A stretch of DNA of 64,000 bases from Atopomonas sediminilitoris. Its GTDB lineage: Bacteria > Pseudomonadota > Gammaproteobacteria > Pseudomonadales > Pseudomonadaceae. The position numbers and the translations under genes are program-made. Where the stretch lies: assembly GCF_022601735.1 (NCBI RefSeq), contig NZ_JAKUMM010000004.1, positions 186,001 to 250,000 on the forward strand, in the 5' to 3' direction. Positions 25,151 through 33,915 of this stretch are shown here, piece by piece. The notes beneath the pieces were generated by a model that worked only from the letters and a program-made list of their open reading frames with translations, was not told the origin of the DNA and did not search any database. Numbering within the stretch: position 1 is the first letter of the stretch; each line of letters begins with the position of its first letter.

Positions 25151-26125
25151 ATGCATGTTTCATCGGGTCGCTGGCTTTTAGGGTTGGGCTTGGCGTTGAC
25201 CACCGCCGTGTTGTGGGGGCTCTTGCCCATCAAACTCAAGCCTGTGCTAGCAAGCATGGATCCAATTACAGTCACCTGGTTTCGCCTCATCAGTGCTGGG
25301 CTTGTGTTGCTGGCATGGCTCGCGGCGCGCCAACGCTTGCCTGATTTTCGTAAGCTCAAAGGCCGCTATTGGCTGTTGGTCGTGGCTATTGTTGGCTTAG
25401 TGCTGAATTACGTGGCTTATTTGATGGGGCTTAAACGCCTGAGCGCAGGCACCACGCAGCTGGTGATTCAACTGGCGCCGATCTTCTTGCTTTTAGGCAG
25501 CGTGCTGATTTACCGCGAAGGCTTTAGTCGCGGACAGCAGATTGGTCTGCTGGTTTTGCTGACTGGCTTCACGCTGTTTTTTAACCAGCGCTGGTTGGAG
25601 TTAATGACGTCGTTAACCCAATACACCGTGGGTATTTTGATCATGGTGTTCGCGGCGCTGACGTGGGCGTTTTATGGCTTAGCGCAGAAGCAGCTGCTCA
25701 CGCAGTGGGGCTCGGTGCAGATCATGATGGTGATCTACCTTGGCTGCGCCAGCTTGCTCACGCCTTGGGCCAAGCCCGCATTAATCTTCGATCTCAACGC
25801 GGTACAGCTCTGGCTGCTGCTGGCTTGCTGCCTGAATACCTTGGTGGCTTATGGCGCTTTTGCCGAGGCATTGGCGCATTGGCAAGCGTCACGGGTGAGT
25901 GCCACGCTGGCCATTACGCCGCTAATTACCTTTGCCTGCGCGGCGCTGGGCGCGATGATTTGGCCGCAGTGGATTGTGGCCGAGCCTTTGAATGCTTTGG
26001 CCTATTTAGGCGCATTATTGGTGGCCTTGGGTTCTGCGCAAACCGCACTGGATTTACGCGCGCGCTTGGCCGTGTGGCGCAGTAACCAAAAAGCGCGGCG
26101 CGAGGCCGCACAGCTAAACCGCTAA
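25151..26125 (+). CDS. EamA/DMT-family transporter (RarD-like)
   Basis: A ten-helix inner-membrane drug/metabolite transporter of 324 residues, with the two EamA repeats typical of the family (VLWGLLPIKLKPVLA early, ALTWAFYGLAQKQLL in the second half). It is most like RarD-type members. The frame is open from 25073, but the ATG at 25151 has an AGGA eight bases upstream and starts just before the first helix. Substrate unknown. Followed by a stem-loop. Confidence 0.8.
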   Translation: MHVSSGRWLLGLGLALTTAVLWGLLPIKLKPVLASMDPITVTWFRLISAGLVLLAWLAARQRLPDFRKLKGRYWLLVVAIVGLVLNYVAYLMGLKRLSAGTTQLVIQLAPIFLLLGSVLIYREGFSRGQQIGLLVLLTGFTLFFNQRWLELMTSLTQYTVGILIMVFAALTWAFYGLAQKQLLTQWGSVQIMMVIYLGCASLLTPWAKPALIFDLNAVQLWLLLACCLNTLVAYGAFAEALAHWQASRVSATLAITPLITFACAALGAMIWPQWIVAEPLNALAYLGALLVALGSAQTALDLRARLAVWRSNQKARREAAQLNR

Positions 26126-26133
26126 TCCGCCCC

Positions 26134-26182
26134 GGTCAGTTGCAAGGGGCTACCGCTGGCTACGCGAGCGCTGCAACTGACC
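26134..26182. repeat. 11-bp inverted repeat downstream of EamA gene
   Basis: GGTCAGTTGCA (26134-26144) and TGCAACTGACC (26172-26182) are perfect complements with a 27-base centre, just after the transporter stop. There is no T-run directly after it, so it is either a weak terminator, an mRNA-stabilising hairpin or a protein site. Confidence 0.5.
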
Positions 26183-26391
26183 AGCGGCACTTTGCTAACC
26201 CCCTTGTTTTATAAGGTAAAACTCATTTTTTAGTCTCGAGCCGTGGCGATACGCGCAGTTTTATTGACGTGTATCAGCATATTTCGCCTTGATTGAAATC
26301 ACAGTACGCCGGTCAAAAACTTTCACCGGCGGTGCTTTGGCGGGTTACCCACCTGATGTGGCGCGCTGGTCGCAACTGCGAGTATTTCGCC

Positions 26392-27978
26392 ATGCACTCA
26401 CTGAGCAATCTGATTCAACGCGTGTTACGCGCGCTGGGCTTGCGCACCATCAATGCGCAGTTCTTTTTTTCCTACTGTTTGATTTTCTGCTGCGCGGCCC
26501 TGACGGCTGCGGTGCTGTTTTTTTCTGAGCAAGACGCCAGTCAAATTGACCGTGCCGGTGCCCAGCGCATGCTTAGCCAAAAAATCGCCAAAGAGAGCTT
26601 GTTGGCGGCGCAGGGTCTGGTCGCACCGTCTGACGTAAAGGCCAGCATTACCCTTTTTGATGACTCGCATCGCGTGCTACTCAAGGGTGACAGCGCAGCC
26701 GGTCAGCTAGCTGTCTCCCAGCCTGATGCTGTTGAAGGTTTACGCGAGGTGGATCGGCTTTGGCCGGCTTTTCGTGAGCAAGCCATGCAAGTTGCCGCGG
26801 GTGATATCAGTGACCTAAGCGGTTTCAACCAAAACTCCGTGCAGTTATTGCAAAAAATGCACGCGGTGGTCGGCATGATGTCCGCTGCGGCTAACCAAAC
26901 GGCCAAGCAGCAATTGTGGCTGGCTTTGGGCTCGACCTTGGTGATCTTGATTTTGGTGGTGCTGGGGCGTTTGTGCGGCATGGATTGGTTAATGCAGCGC
27001 ATCCAAGCCCTGCGCGAGTGTCTCGAGCAAGTTGCTGCGGGGGATTTCTCGCGCCCGCTGGAAACGCCCTATAGTGACGATGAGATGGGGCAAATCACCG
27101 AGTCCTACCGTCGCTTGCGCTTGCAAGTGGGCGAGATGATTCGTGCTGTGGGCGATGCCGCCACTAATGCAGACAGCCAGTGCCAGCGCTTGGCCGGTAT
27201 GGCAGCAGACACCGCCAGCAATGTGCAAGGCCAGCAGGCCGAGCTGGATCAAGTGGTGACGGCGATGAATGAAATGCTGGCCACCGCGCAAGAAGTGGCG
27301 CGCAGCACGGTAGAAACCGCCGACGCCGCTGATGTGGCGGATAAAGAAACCCACACCGGCGAGCGCTTGATGGCCGAGTCTTTGGCCTCCATCCGTGGGC
27401 TATCCAGCCATGTTGAAGGGCTGGCCGAGTTGATGCAGCAACTCAGTACCGACAGCCAAGCCATTGGCAAGGTGCTGGAAGTGATCACCGCGATTGCCGA
27501 GCAAACCAATCTGCTGGCACTGAATGCCGCGATTGAAGCCGCGCGTGCCGGTGAGCAGGGCCGTGGTTTTGCCGTGGTCGCAGATGAAGTGCGTAACTTG
27601 GCCGCGCGCACCCAAACCTCTGCCGGCGAGATCAACAGCTTGATCGAGCGCCTGCAAAGCCGCACCGAAGCGGCCAGTGTCGCCATGCAGGCCTCCAAAG
27701 ACAGCAGCGAATTAACCCTCGAACAAATTGAGCAGGCCCAACAAGCCTTTGCACACATTGTTGACGCGGTACAAACCATTCGCGGCATGAGCGCGCAAGT
27801 GGCCACCGCGGCCGAAGAGCAATCACAAGTGGCGGAAACCATGAATGAGTCGCTGCACCGCATCGCCTTAGCCAGCGAGCAGACGGCAGGTTCGAGCCAG
27901 CAAACGGCGGCTTCTGGGCAGAACATTACCGAACGTATGGACGCCCTGCGCGAGCTAACGCTGCGCTTTAACGTCTAG
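26392..27978 (+). CDS. Methyl-accepting chemotaxis protein with PilJ-type sensor
   Basis: Membrane chemoreceptor of 528 residues. Order: first membrane segment ([18 protein letters not shown], about residues 24-44), a PilJ/type IV pilus-type helical sensor with [16 protein letters not shown], second membrane segment ([18 protein letters not shown], about 180-200), HAMP region, and a full cytoplasmic hairpin whose tip reads [20 protein letters not shown]. The start at ATG 26392 is preferred over an upstream TTG at 26293. The PilJ-type sensor is also seen in NarX-like and nitrate-related receptors; its position beside moeA and the nar genes makes nitrate or a respiratory signal a reasonable guess for the ligand. 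Confidence 0.85.
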   Translation: MHSLSNLIQRVLRALGLRTINAQFFFSYCLIFCCAALTAAVLFFSEQDASQIDRAGAQRMLSQKIAKESLLAAQGLVAPSDVKASITLFDDSHRVLLKGDSAAGQLAVSQPDAVEGLREVDRLWPAFREQAMQVAAGDISDLSGFNQNSVQLLQKMHAVVGMMSAAANQTAKQQLWLALGSTLVILILVVLGRLCGMDWLMQRIQALRECLEQVAAGDFSRPLETPYSDDEMGQITESYRRLRLQVGEMIRAVGDAATNADSQCQRLAGMAADTASNVQGQQAELDQVVTAMNEMLATAQEVARSTVETADAADVADKETHTGERLMAESLASIRGLSSHVEGLAELMQQLSTDSQAIGKVLEVITAIAEQTNLLALNAAIEAARAGEQGRGFAVVADEVRNLAARTQTSAGEINSLIERLQSRTEAASVAMQASKDSSELTLEQIEQAQQAFAHIVDAVQTIRGMSAQVATAAEEQSQVAETMNESLHRIALASEQTAGSSQQTAASGQNITERMDALRELTLRFNV

Positions 27979-27993
27979 CGCTGAGCGGATTAC

Positions 27994-28034
27994 TTGATTG
28001 CTAACAAGGCCAAAACGGTACAGCACGTTAGCCT
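27994..28034 (+). promoter_or_regulatory. FNR/ANR-type site and -10 before moeA
   Basis: TTGATTGCTAACAA (27994-28007) matches TTGAT-N4-ATCAA with one mismatch. A -10-like TAGCCT starts at 28029, 28.5 bases after the site centre, which is the class II FNR promoter geometry. It would place moeA and the carbonic anhydrase gene under low-oxygen control. Confidence 0.55.
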
Positions 28035-28071
28035 TGGCAAAGCTTTGTATCGATAAATAAAGGAGCCCCGT

Positions 28072-29301
28072 ATGACGGCGTGTGCCTGTGATGTTTGCCC
28101 AGCCCCCAATCTGAGTCCGATTGCCGATGTGTTGGCGCAATTACGCGCCGAGGCCCAACGGCTCCCGCACCCTGAGGTGTTGCAACTGCCCTTGTTAGCC
28201 GCGTGCGGGGCGGTATTGGCTGAAGACATTCAAGCCGGCATCAATGTGCCACCCGCCGATAACAGCGCGATGGATGGCTATGTGGTGAATGCCGCGTACT
28301 GCGCCGATGGCGGCTTGCTGCCCGTGTCACAGCGTATTGCCGCCGGCGAAGCTGGCGAGCCGTTACAGCCCGGCACCTGCGCACGGATTTTTACCGGTGC
28401 GCCACTGCCGCCCGAGGCCGATGCGGTGATCGCCCAAGAGCAAGTTGAGGTACTGGCCGATGGCCGTGTGCGCTTGCCGCCGGTGAAGTCCGGCAGCCAT
28501 GTGCGCCGCGCCGGAGAGGATATTGGCCAAGGCGCCACGCTGCTCAAACAAGGGCAGCGGTTACGGCCGGCGGATTTGGGCTTGCTGGCTTCCTGCGGCG
28601 TAGCACAAGTCAAAGTGTATCGACGCTTACGCATCGCCGTGCTCAGTACCGGTAACGAGCTATGCGAGCCTTGGCAAACCCTTGAGGCAGGGCAGCTCTA
28701 CGACAGCAATAAATACCTGCTGTTGTCACAGTTAGATGAGCTGGGCTTTGACGTGTTTGACGCTGGCACTCTGAGCGACTCGTTGTCGCTCACCCAGGAG
28801 CGTTTAGAAGACTTAGCCGCGCAGTTTGATTTGATCATCACCACCGGCGGGGTTTCCGTCGGCGAAGAAGACCATATCAAAGCAGCGATTGAACACCTAG
28901 GTGAACTGTTGTTGTGGAAGTTAGCCATTAAGCCGGGCAAGCCCTTGGCCTATGGCTACGTGACCGGCACGCCGGTTTTTGCACTACCCGGCAACCCAGT
29001 CGCCGCTGCGGTGACCTTGCTATTAACCGTGGTGCCATGGCTGCGCTGGCGCCAAGGTGAGCATTACAACGTGCCTGAGCCTGTGTCTTTGCCGGCCCAG
29101 TTTGCCTGGCGTGCAGGGCCACGCCGCGAATACTTGCGCGTGCGGGTCGAAGAAGCCTCTTTAGTGCGCTTCGATCACCAAGGCTCTGGCGTGCTCAGCT
29201 CAATGAGCTGGGCCGATGGCTTGGCCTATGTCGAACCGAATGTCGATGTTGCGGTAGGCGATAGCCTGCCCTATGTGAGTTTTGCTCAGTTGTTAGCCTA
29301 A
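28072..29301 (+). CDS. moeA: Molybdopterin molybdenumtransferase MoeA
   Basis: Inserts molybdate into adenylated molybdopterin to complete the molybdenum cofactor, which nitrate reductase NarG needs. The 409-residue protein has the MoeA landmarks NSAMDGYVV (about residue 64), IFTGAPLPPEADAVI, TTGGVSVGEEDHIKAAI and PGNPVAAAVTLLL. AAAGGAG lies seven bases before the ATG. It carries a slightly long, Cys-containing N-terminus (MTACACDVCPAP). Located between a chemoreceptor and the nar region and preceded by a candidate ANR site. Confidence 0.93.
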   Translation: MTACACDVCPAPNLSPIADVLAQLRAEAQRLPHPEVLQLPLLAACGAVLAEDIQAGINVPPADNSAMDGYVVNAAYCADGGLLPVSQRIAAGEAGEPLQPGTCARIFTGAPLPPEADAVIAQEQVEVLADGRVRLPPVKSGSHVRRAGEDIGQGATLLKQGQRLRPADLGLLASCGVAQVKVYRRLRIAVLSTGNELCEPWQTLEAGQLYDSNKYLLLSQLDELGFDVFDAGTLSDSLSLTQERLEDLAAQFDLIITTGGVSVGEEDHIKAAIEHLGELLLWKLAIKPGKPLAYGYVTGTPVFALPGNPVAAAVTLLLTVVPWLRWRQGEHYNVPEPVSLPAQFAWRAGPRREYLRVRVEEASLVRFDHQGSGVLSSMSWADGLAYVEPNVDVAVGDSLPYVSFAQLLA

Positions 29302-29312
29302 CGAGGTGTGTG

Positions 29313-29939
29313 ATGGCGATTGAGGATCTGCTGAAACAGAACCAATACTGGTCCAAGAGTTTGCGCGCGCGTGACCCTGAGTTCTTTAAGCGTTTGGCGG
29401 CGTTGCAACAACCGGATTATTTGTGGATTGGCTGCTCCGACTCACGCGTGCCCGCCAATGAAGTGGTGGGCATGATGCCCGGCGAGCTGTTTGTACACCG
29501 CAATGTGGCCAATATGGTGGTGGCCACCGACATGAACTTGCTGTCGGTTCTGCAATTTGCCGTGGACGTGCTCAAGGTTAAGCACATCATTGTCTGTGGC
29601 CACTATGGCTGCGGCGGTGTGCGCGCGGCAATCAGTCACAAAGAGCTGGGCTTGATTGATAACTGGCTGCGTGCGCTCAAAGCCTTGTATCACCAGAGTC
29701 TTGATCAGTTTGAGGGGCTGGATGATGACGCCAAGGTCAACCGCCTGTGTGAACTCAACGTGCTGCGCCAAGTGCGCAATGTCTGTCACACCACCATTGT
29801 GCAAAATGCCTGGATGGCCGGCACGGAGCTGAGTGTGCACGGCTGGATTTATGGCCTAGACAATGGCCTGATCAATGACCTGCAAACATCGATCAGCAGC
29901 ATCGATCAGCTGGACGACACCTTCCAATACGAGCTGTAA
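29313..29939 (+). CDS. can: Beta-class carbonic anhydrase
   Basis: Cytosolic zinc enzyme interconverting CO2 and bicarbonate, 208 residues. The zinc site is visible as CSDSRVP (about residues 42-48) and HYGCGG (about 98-103), giving the C-x-D-x-R and H-x2-C pattern of beta-carbonic anhydrases. The ATG at 29313 has GAGG six bases upstream and is preferred over the GTG three bases earlier. It follows moeA by eleven bases and is probably cotranscribed; convergent with narL. Confidence 0.92.
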   Translation: MAIEDLLKQNQYWSKSLRARDPEFFKRLAALQQPDYLWIGCSDSRVPANEVVGMMPGELFVHRNVANMVVATDMNLLSVLQFAVDVLKVKHIIVCGHYGCGGVRAAISHKELGLIDNWLRALKALYHQSLDQFEGLDDDAKVNRLCELNVLRQVRNVCHTTIVQNAWMAGTELSVHGWIYGLDNGLINDLQTSISSIDQLDDTFQYEL

Positions 29940-29965
29940 AGCTAGGCCCGAGGTGCGGCGCTGGC

Positions 29966-30601
29966 TCAGTGTTTGAACTTATCCAGCGCCCACACGGCGG
30001 CCTCAACACGTGAGCGCAGCCCCAGCTTGTGCAGCAGGTTTTTGACGTGCACTTTCACCGTGCCTTCGGTGATGCCGAGCTTACGGCCGATCATTTTGTT
30101 GCTGTTACCGCCGGCGATCATCTTCAACACTTGGCGTTCGCGGTCAGTTAAGTCAGAACCGGTGCTGGTCGGTTGCGGATCACGCAGCGCTTGCGCCAGC
30201 ACACGGGTGAGGGCAGGGCTGACCGCCATTTCGCCCTCCAAGGCCTCGTGCAACTGCTGGATAAGCTGCTCGGGCTCCATGTCTTTGAGCAAGTAGCCAT
30301 CGGCGCCGTTGCGCAGCGCCGCGCGCACGTCTTCCTCGGCATCGGACACGGTAAACAGCAGCACCTTGCCGGGATAACCGCTTTGGCGCAGTTTTTTTAG
30401 CGTCTCAATGCCGTTTAACTGCGGCATGTTGTTGTCCAGCAAAATCATATCGGGCTGGATGTCTTTGAGCATTTCAAGCGCCTCAAGGCCATGATTGGCC
30501 TCGGCGATCACCTGCAGATCCTCTTCCAGCTCCAGCAATTGGCGCAGACCACGGCGCATCATAGGGTGATCATCGACCAGCATTATTTGATAGGCACTCA
30601 T
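29966..30601 (-). CDS. narL: Nitrate/nitrite response regulator NarL
   Basis: A 211-residue response regulator. The receiver domain has the acidic pair DD near residues 10-11 and the phospho-accepting aspartate in DMILLDNNMP (about residue 58). The C-terminal LuxR/NarL-type HTH is LTDRERQVLKMIAGGNSNKM followed by EGTVKVHVKNLLHKLGL. It overlaps narX by four bases and is read together with it. In Pseudomonas NarL activates the nar promoter with ANR and represses other pathways. Confidence 0.9.
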   Translation of the reverse strand: MSAYQIMLVDDHPMMRRGLRQLLELEEDLQVIAEANHGLEALEMLKDIQPDMILLDNNMPQLNGIETLKKLRQSGYPGKVLLFTVSDAEEDVRAALRNGADGYLLKDMEPEQLIQQLHEALEGEMAVSPALTRVLAQALRDPQPTSTGSDLTDRERQVLKMIAGGNSNKMIGRKLGITEGTVKVHVKNLLHKLGLRSRVEAAVWALDKFKH

Positions 30602-32412
30602 GCGACGGACTCCTGCACAGGCTTAAGAAATTCAGGATGAAAACGAAGGGTGACTTGGGTACCGCGCGGTGAATGCGGGCCGATGTGCAGCTCGCCATGC
30701 AGGCTGCGCGCGCGCTCTTGCATGATGTTAAGGCCGTGGTGCAAGCGTTGATCGACATCGCCGCTTAAGCCCACACCGTTATCGGCAATGCTGAGGGTGA
30801 TGCTGTCGGTGTCGTGATGCAGGCTTAACCACACCTCGTTCGCCTGCGCGTGACGCACGCAGTTGGAGAGCGCCTCACGGGTGATCTGCAACACATGAAT
30901 TTGCTCATTGGCATTGAGGCTAAACGCGATACCCGGCACATCAAGGTGAATGGCTAAGTCGCCCCGTTCGGCAAACTCGCCGGCGGTGTCATGTAACGCT
31001 TGCACGATGTCGTTGCCGGGAATCTGCAAGCGGAAGGTGGTCAGCAACTCGCGCAGCTGTCGGTAAGCATTATTCAAGCCTTCGCGGATCTCATCACTGA
31101 CCTCGGTCAACGCCGCTTGATCGCTACCGCGCTTTACCAGCACTTGTAGGCGGCTGGTTTGCAGTTTCATGTACGACAGCGCTTGGGCGAGGGAGTCGTG
31201 CAGCTCGCGGGCGATCACCGCGCGTTCTTCCAACAGCAATAAACGGTGGTCTTGTTCGCGCTGGCGCTGCAGAGACAGCGCCGTACCAACCAGATCGGCG
31301 AGGGCTTGAATCAGCTCTACTTCCAATGCCTTGGGCTGGTGGCCGTCGGTAAAACGCGCGCGCAGCTCGCCCAGATCACGGCCTTGGTTGCTGATCAAAA
31401 AATTATGCTGATTGTGCTGGTGTTGACGCTCGCAACTGTTGCAGTCGCTGCGTGCACAAACATCACGCACTTGGCTGCCGTGCAAGGCGATCAGCACCTG
31501 TGAACTGCCTTGCTCTTCGGCGTTGTGCAGGCACAGGCTGAGGCTTAAGCCGGGCAGGCGTTGCTGAAAGTCGTTTAACAGCTGGTCGAGGCGGTTGGCG
31601 CTGGCTGGCTCGCTAGCCAGTGCACGACTGCTGCGATACAGCAGCGACAGGGCGGCGTTGGCACTTTCCAAATAGGCGGTTTTCGCCGCCACACGGCTTT
31701 CCAGCGTGCGATGCGACTCTTCAATGGTCGCGGCCATGGCGTTAAAACTGTTGGCCATCTGGCCTAATTCGTCTTCGCTTACAAATTCGACTCGCGCGCT
31801 GTGATCACCGGCGCGAAAGCGTTCGGCGGCACTGACCAGCTCTTGCAAGGGGGTGATGACGTTGCTTTGCAGCTCATACATGGCCACCAACAAGATCACC
31901 ACCGTGATGAACAACGCGGCACCTTGAATGCTTTGTTGCCAGCTTTGTTTGCGCTCGCTGTGGCGTTGCATCAGCAATACAAAGTGGTCGAGCTGCTCGA
32001 CAAAATCATCGGCATTGTGCTGGAAGTGCAAGTAATCCCGCGCTACCAGTGCTGGGCGTAGCTCGTTTTGCCAGCGCGTTTGCAAAACCAGATAGGCGCT
32101 GTGCAACGGCGCTTGCGGGTCGCTCTCCAGTACGCGGGTTAAGTCTTCGCTGTTTAAGCGCTTTTCTAAATTGTCGCGCAGGGCATTGATTTTGTCGGTA
32201 GCGGCGTCTGCTTCGAGCTTCCAGGTTAAGCGGTAAGTCGCCATGCGCAACGAGCCGGCCGTGTTGATCGCCGCGGCATCATCTTCGCTAAGCCAAGCGA
32301 TCACACCCGCGCTTAATGCACTGGTCAACGCCAAAAAGGCAATCAGTGCCACCACCAAACCCGCCCGTACCGGCAGTGATGATCGAGCCCAGCGCAGCAT
32401 GGCTACCTCCAA
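30598..32412 (-). CDS. narX: Nitrate/nitrite sensor histidine kinase NarX
   Basis: A 604-residue membrane kinase. N-terminal membrane helix (VALIAFLALTSALSAGVIAW), periplasmic nitrate-binding P-box with NTAGSLRMATYRL, second membrane helix, HAMP region (AAERFRAGDHSARVE), a central domain holding the cysteine group CARSDCNSC at about residues 322-330, then HisKA_3 dimerisation (VIARELHDSLAQALSYMKLQ, with the phospho-histidine in ELHD) and an ATPase domain (ADNGVGLSGD). It is divergent from narK1. The central cysteines are a candidate metal or redox site and echo the cysteine-bearing central module of E. coli NarX. Confidence 0.9.
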   Translation of the reverse strand: MEVAMLRWARSSLPVRAGLVVALIAFLALTSALSAGVIAWLSEDDAAAINTAGSLRMATYRLTWKLEADAATDKINALRDNLEKRLNSEDLTRVLESDPQAPLHSAYLVLQTRWQNELRPALVARDYLHFQHNADDFVEQLDHFVLLMQRHSERKQSWQQSIQGAALFITVVILLVAMYELQSNVITPLQELVSAAERFRAGDHSARVEFVSEDELGQMANSFNAMAATIEESHRTLESRVAAKTAYLESANAALSLLYRSSRALASEPASANRLDQLLNDFQQRLPGLSLSLCLHNAEEQGSSQVLIALHGSQVRDVCARSDCNSCERQHQHNQHNFLISNQGRDLGELRARFTDGHQPKALEVELIQALADLVGTALSLQRQREQDHRLLLLEERAVIARELHDSLAQALSYMKLQTSRLQVLVKRGSDQAALTEVSDEIREGLNNAYRQLRELLTTFRLQIPGNDIVQALHDTAGEFAERGDLAIHLDVPGIAFSLNANEQIHVLQITREALSNCVRHAQANEVWLSLHHDTDSITLSIADNGVGLSGDVDQRLHHGLNIMQERARSLHGELHIGPHSPRGTQVTLRFHPEFLKPVQESVA

Positions 32413-32498
32413 AGAAGAAATTAAGCCCTTGCGGGTTCAGTTAGGTGCCTTTGAAAGCGCTAAGGCACTGATTATTCGTGGTTTTCTAGATGGATAGA

Positions 32499-32522
32499 CA
32501 TCTACCCACAAGGTGGTAGATG
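32499..32522. promoter_or_regulatory. 8-bp inverted repeat between narX and narK1
   Basis: CATCTACC (32499-32506) and GGTAGATG (32515-32522) form a perfect dyad with an eight-base centre. It sits upstream of the ANR site of narK1 where a NarL site is expected, and the TACC/GGTA cores are NarL-like in part, but they do not fit the heptamer consensus well. Confidence 0.4.
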
Positions 32523-32556
32523 ACGCCAGTTTAATGCCTTGTTAACCCGCCACATC

Positions 32557-32598
32557 TTGATACAAGTCAATAGCCATTGAGGGTGACTCTCCTAGTGT
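32557..32598 (+). promoter_or_regulatory. FNR/ANR-type site and -10 of the narK1 operon
   Basis: TTGATACAAGTCAA (32557-32570) matches the FNR/ANR consensus with one mismatch. A -10-like TAGTGT starts at 32593, 29.5 bases after the site centre, as in class II FNR-dependent promoters. This should drive narK1-narK2-narGHJI under low oxygen. Confidence 0.75.
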
Positions 32599-32631
32599 TC
32601 GCTCAGGAAGACCTGAATTGAGGAGTCCACC

Positions 32632-33894
32632 ATGGCCAGTGAAAAGATGCAGCAAGGCTTAGTGCTAGGTATGAGCACTATGGCGTTCACCATCTGCTTC
32701 ATGATCTGGATGATGTTCGCCGTACTCGGCGTGCCCATTAAAGAGCTGTTGCAGTTAAACGAAACCCAATTCGGCCTGATGGCCGCCACCCCGGTGTTGA
32801 CCGGTTCCTTAGTGCGCTTGCCGCTTGGCATGTTAGGTGACCGTTTTGGCGGCCGTATCGTGTTTTTCGTGCTGATGATGGTGTGTGTGCTGCCAATCTA
32901 CCTGATCAGCGCCGCTACCGAGTACTGGCACTTCTTGGTGCTGGGCTTGTTCGTGGGTTTGGCCGGCGGCTCGTTCTCGGTGGGTATCGCTTATGTAGCC
33001 AAGTGGTTTAGCAAACAAACCCAAGGCACGGCGATGGGCGTGTTTGGTGCCGGTAACGCCGGTGCCGCACTGACCAAGTTTGTGGCTCCGGCGATTATCG
33101 CCGCCGCCAGCTGGCAGATGGTGCCGAAAGTGTACTCGGCCATCATGTTCATCACCGCGCTACTGTTCTGGTTCTTCACCTACGAGAAGAAAGAGCACTT
33201 GGTGCCTAGCACCGTATCGTTTGCGGATCAGCTGCGCACCCTCAAAGACCCGCGCGTGTGGCGCTACTGCCAGTACTACTCGATCGTCTTCGGCGGTTAT
33301 GTCGCGCTGGCACTGTGGATGACCAAGTACTACGTGCAGGAGTACGGCTTTACCTTGCAAACCGCGGCGTTGCTGGCTGCGTGTTTCTCCCTACCGGGTG
33401 GTGTGCTGCGCGCTATCGGCGGCTGGATGAGCGATAAGTTCGGCGCACACCAAGTGACCTGGTGGGTGATGTGGGTGAGCTGGATTTGCTTGTTCCTGCT
33501 GTCATACCCGCAAACCGAGTTGGTGGTGCAAACCGTCAACGGGCCGAAGCAGTTCACCATCGGCCTGAACGAATACGTGTTCACCGCCTTGATGTTCATC
33601 ATCGGTATCGCGTGGGCCTTCGGTAAGGCCTCGGTGTTCAAGTACATCTCCGATGACTACCCGCAAAACATTGGTGCCATCAGCGGCATCGTCGGCTTGG
33701 CCGGCGGTCTGGGTGGCTTTGTGTTGCCCATCATGTTTGGCGCGTTGGTCGATCTGACTGGCGTTCGCAGTTCCTGTTTCATGCTGATGTACGGCGTGGT
33801 CTGGGTCTCTCTGATCTGGATGTACCTCAGCGAAGTTCGCAAAACCCCTGTGCTGGGCTCCGGTTCTTCGGGCCCGGCTGGCAGCGCGTCTTAA
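32632..33894 (+). CDS. narK1: Nitrate transporter NarK1 (type I)
   Basis: A 420-residue major facilitator transporter of the nitrate/nitrite porter family, inner membrane, about twelve helices. The conserved segments LVRLPLGMLGDRFGGR and GVFGAGNAGAALTKFVAP are the family's nitrate signatures. It is the shorter of two tandem NarK proteins; type I members are thought to be nitrate/proton symporters. It starts with GAGG before the ATG (TTGAGGAGTCCACC) and lies 22 bases before narK2. Confidence 0.92.
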   Translation: MASEKMQQGLVLGMSTMAFTICFMIWMMFAVLGVPIKELLQLNETQFGLMAATPVLTGSLVRLPLGMLGDRFGGRIVFFVLMMVCVLPIYLISAATEYWHFLVLGLFVGLAGGSFSVGIAYVAKWFSKQTQGTAMGVFGAGNAGAALTKFVAPAIIAAASWQMVPKVYSAIMFITALLFWFFTYEKKEHLVPSTVSFADQLRTLKDPRVWRYCQYYSIVFGGYVALALWMTKYYVQEYGFTLQTAALLAACFSLPGGVLRAIGGWMSDKFGAHQVTWWVMWVSWICLFLLSYPQTELVVQTVNGPKQFTIGLNEYVFTALMFIIGIAWAFGKASVFKYISDDYPQNIGAISGIVGLAGGLGGFVLPIMFGALVDLTGVRSSCFMLMYGVVWVSLIWMYLSEVRKTPVLGSGSSGPAGSAS

Positions 33895-33915
33895 TCGTCT
33901 GAAGGAGACAAGACC

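Noticed and set aside
27249..27926. 225-codon open frame on - inside the chemoreceptor gene
   Set aside because: It mirrors the GC-rich third-position pattern of the receptor, has serine/alanine-rich content with no family resemblance, and the + frame has clear motifs throughout.
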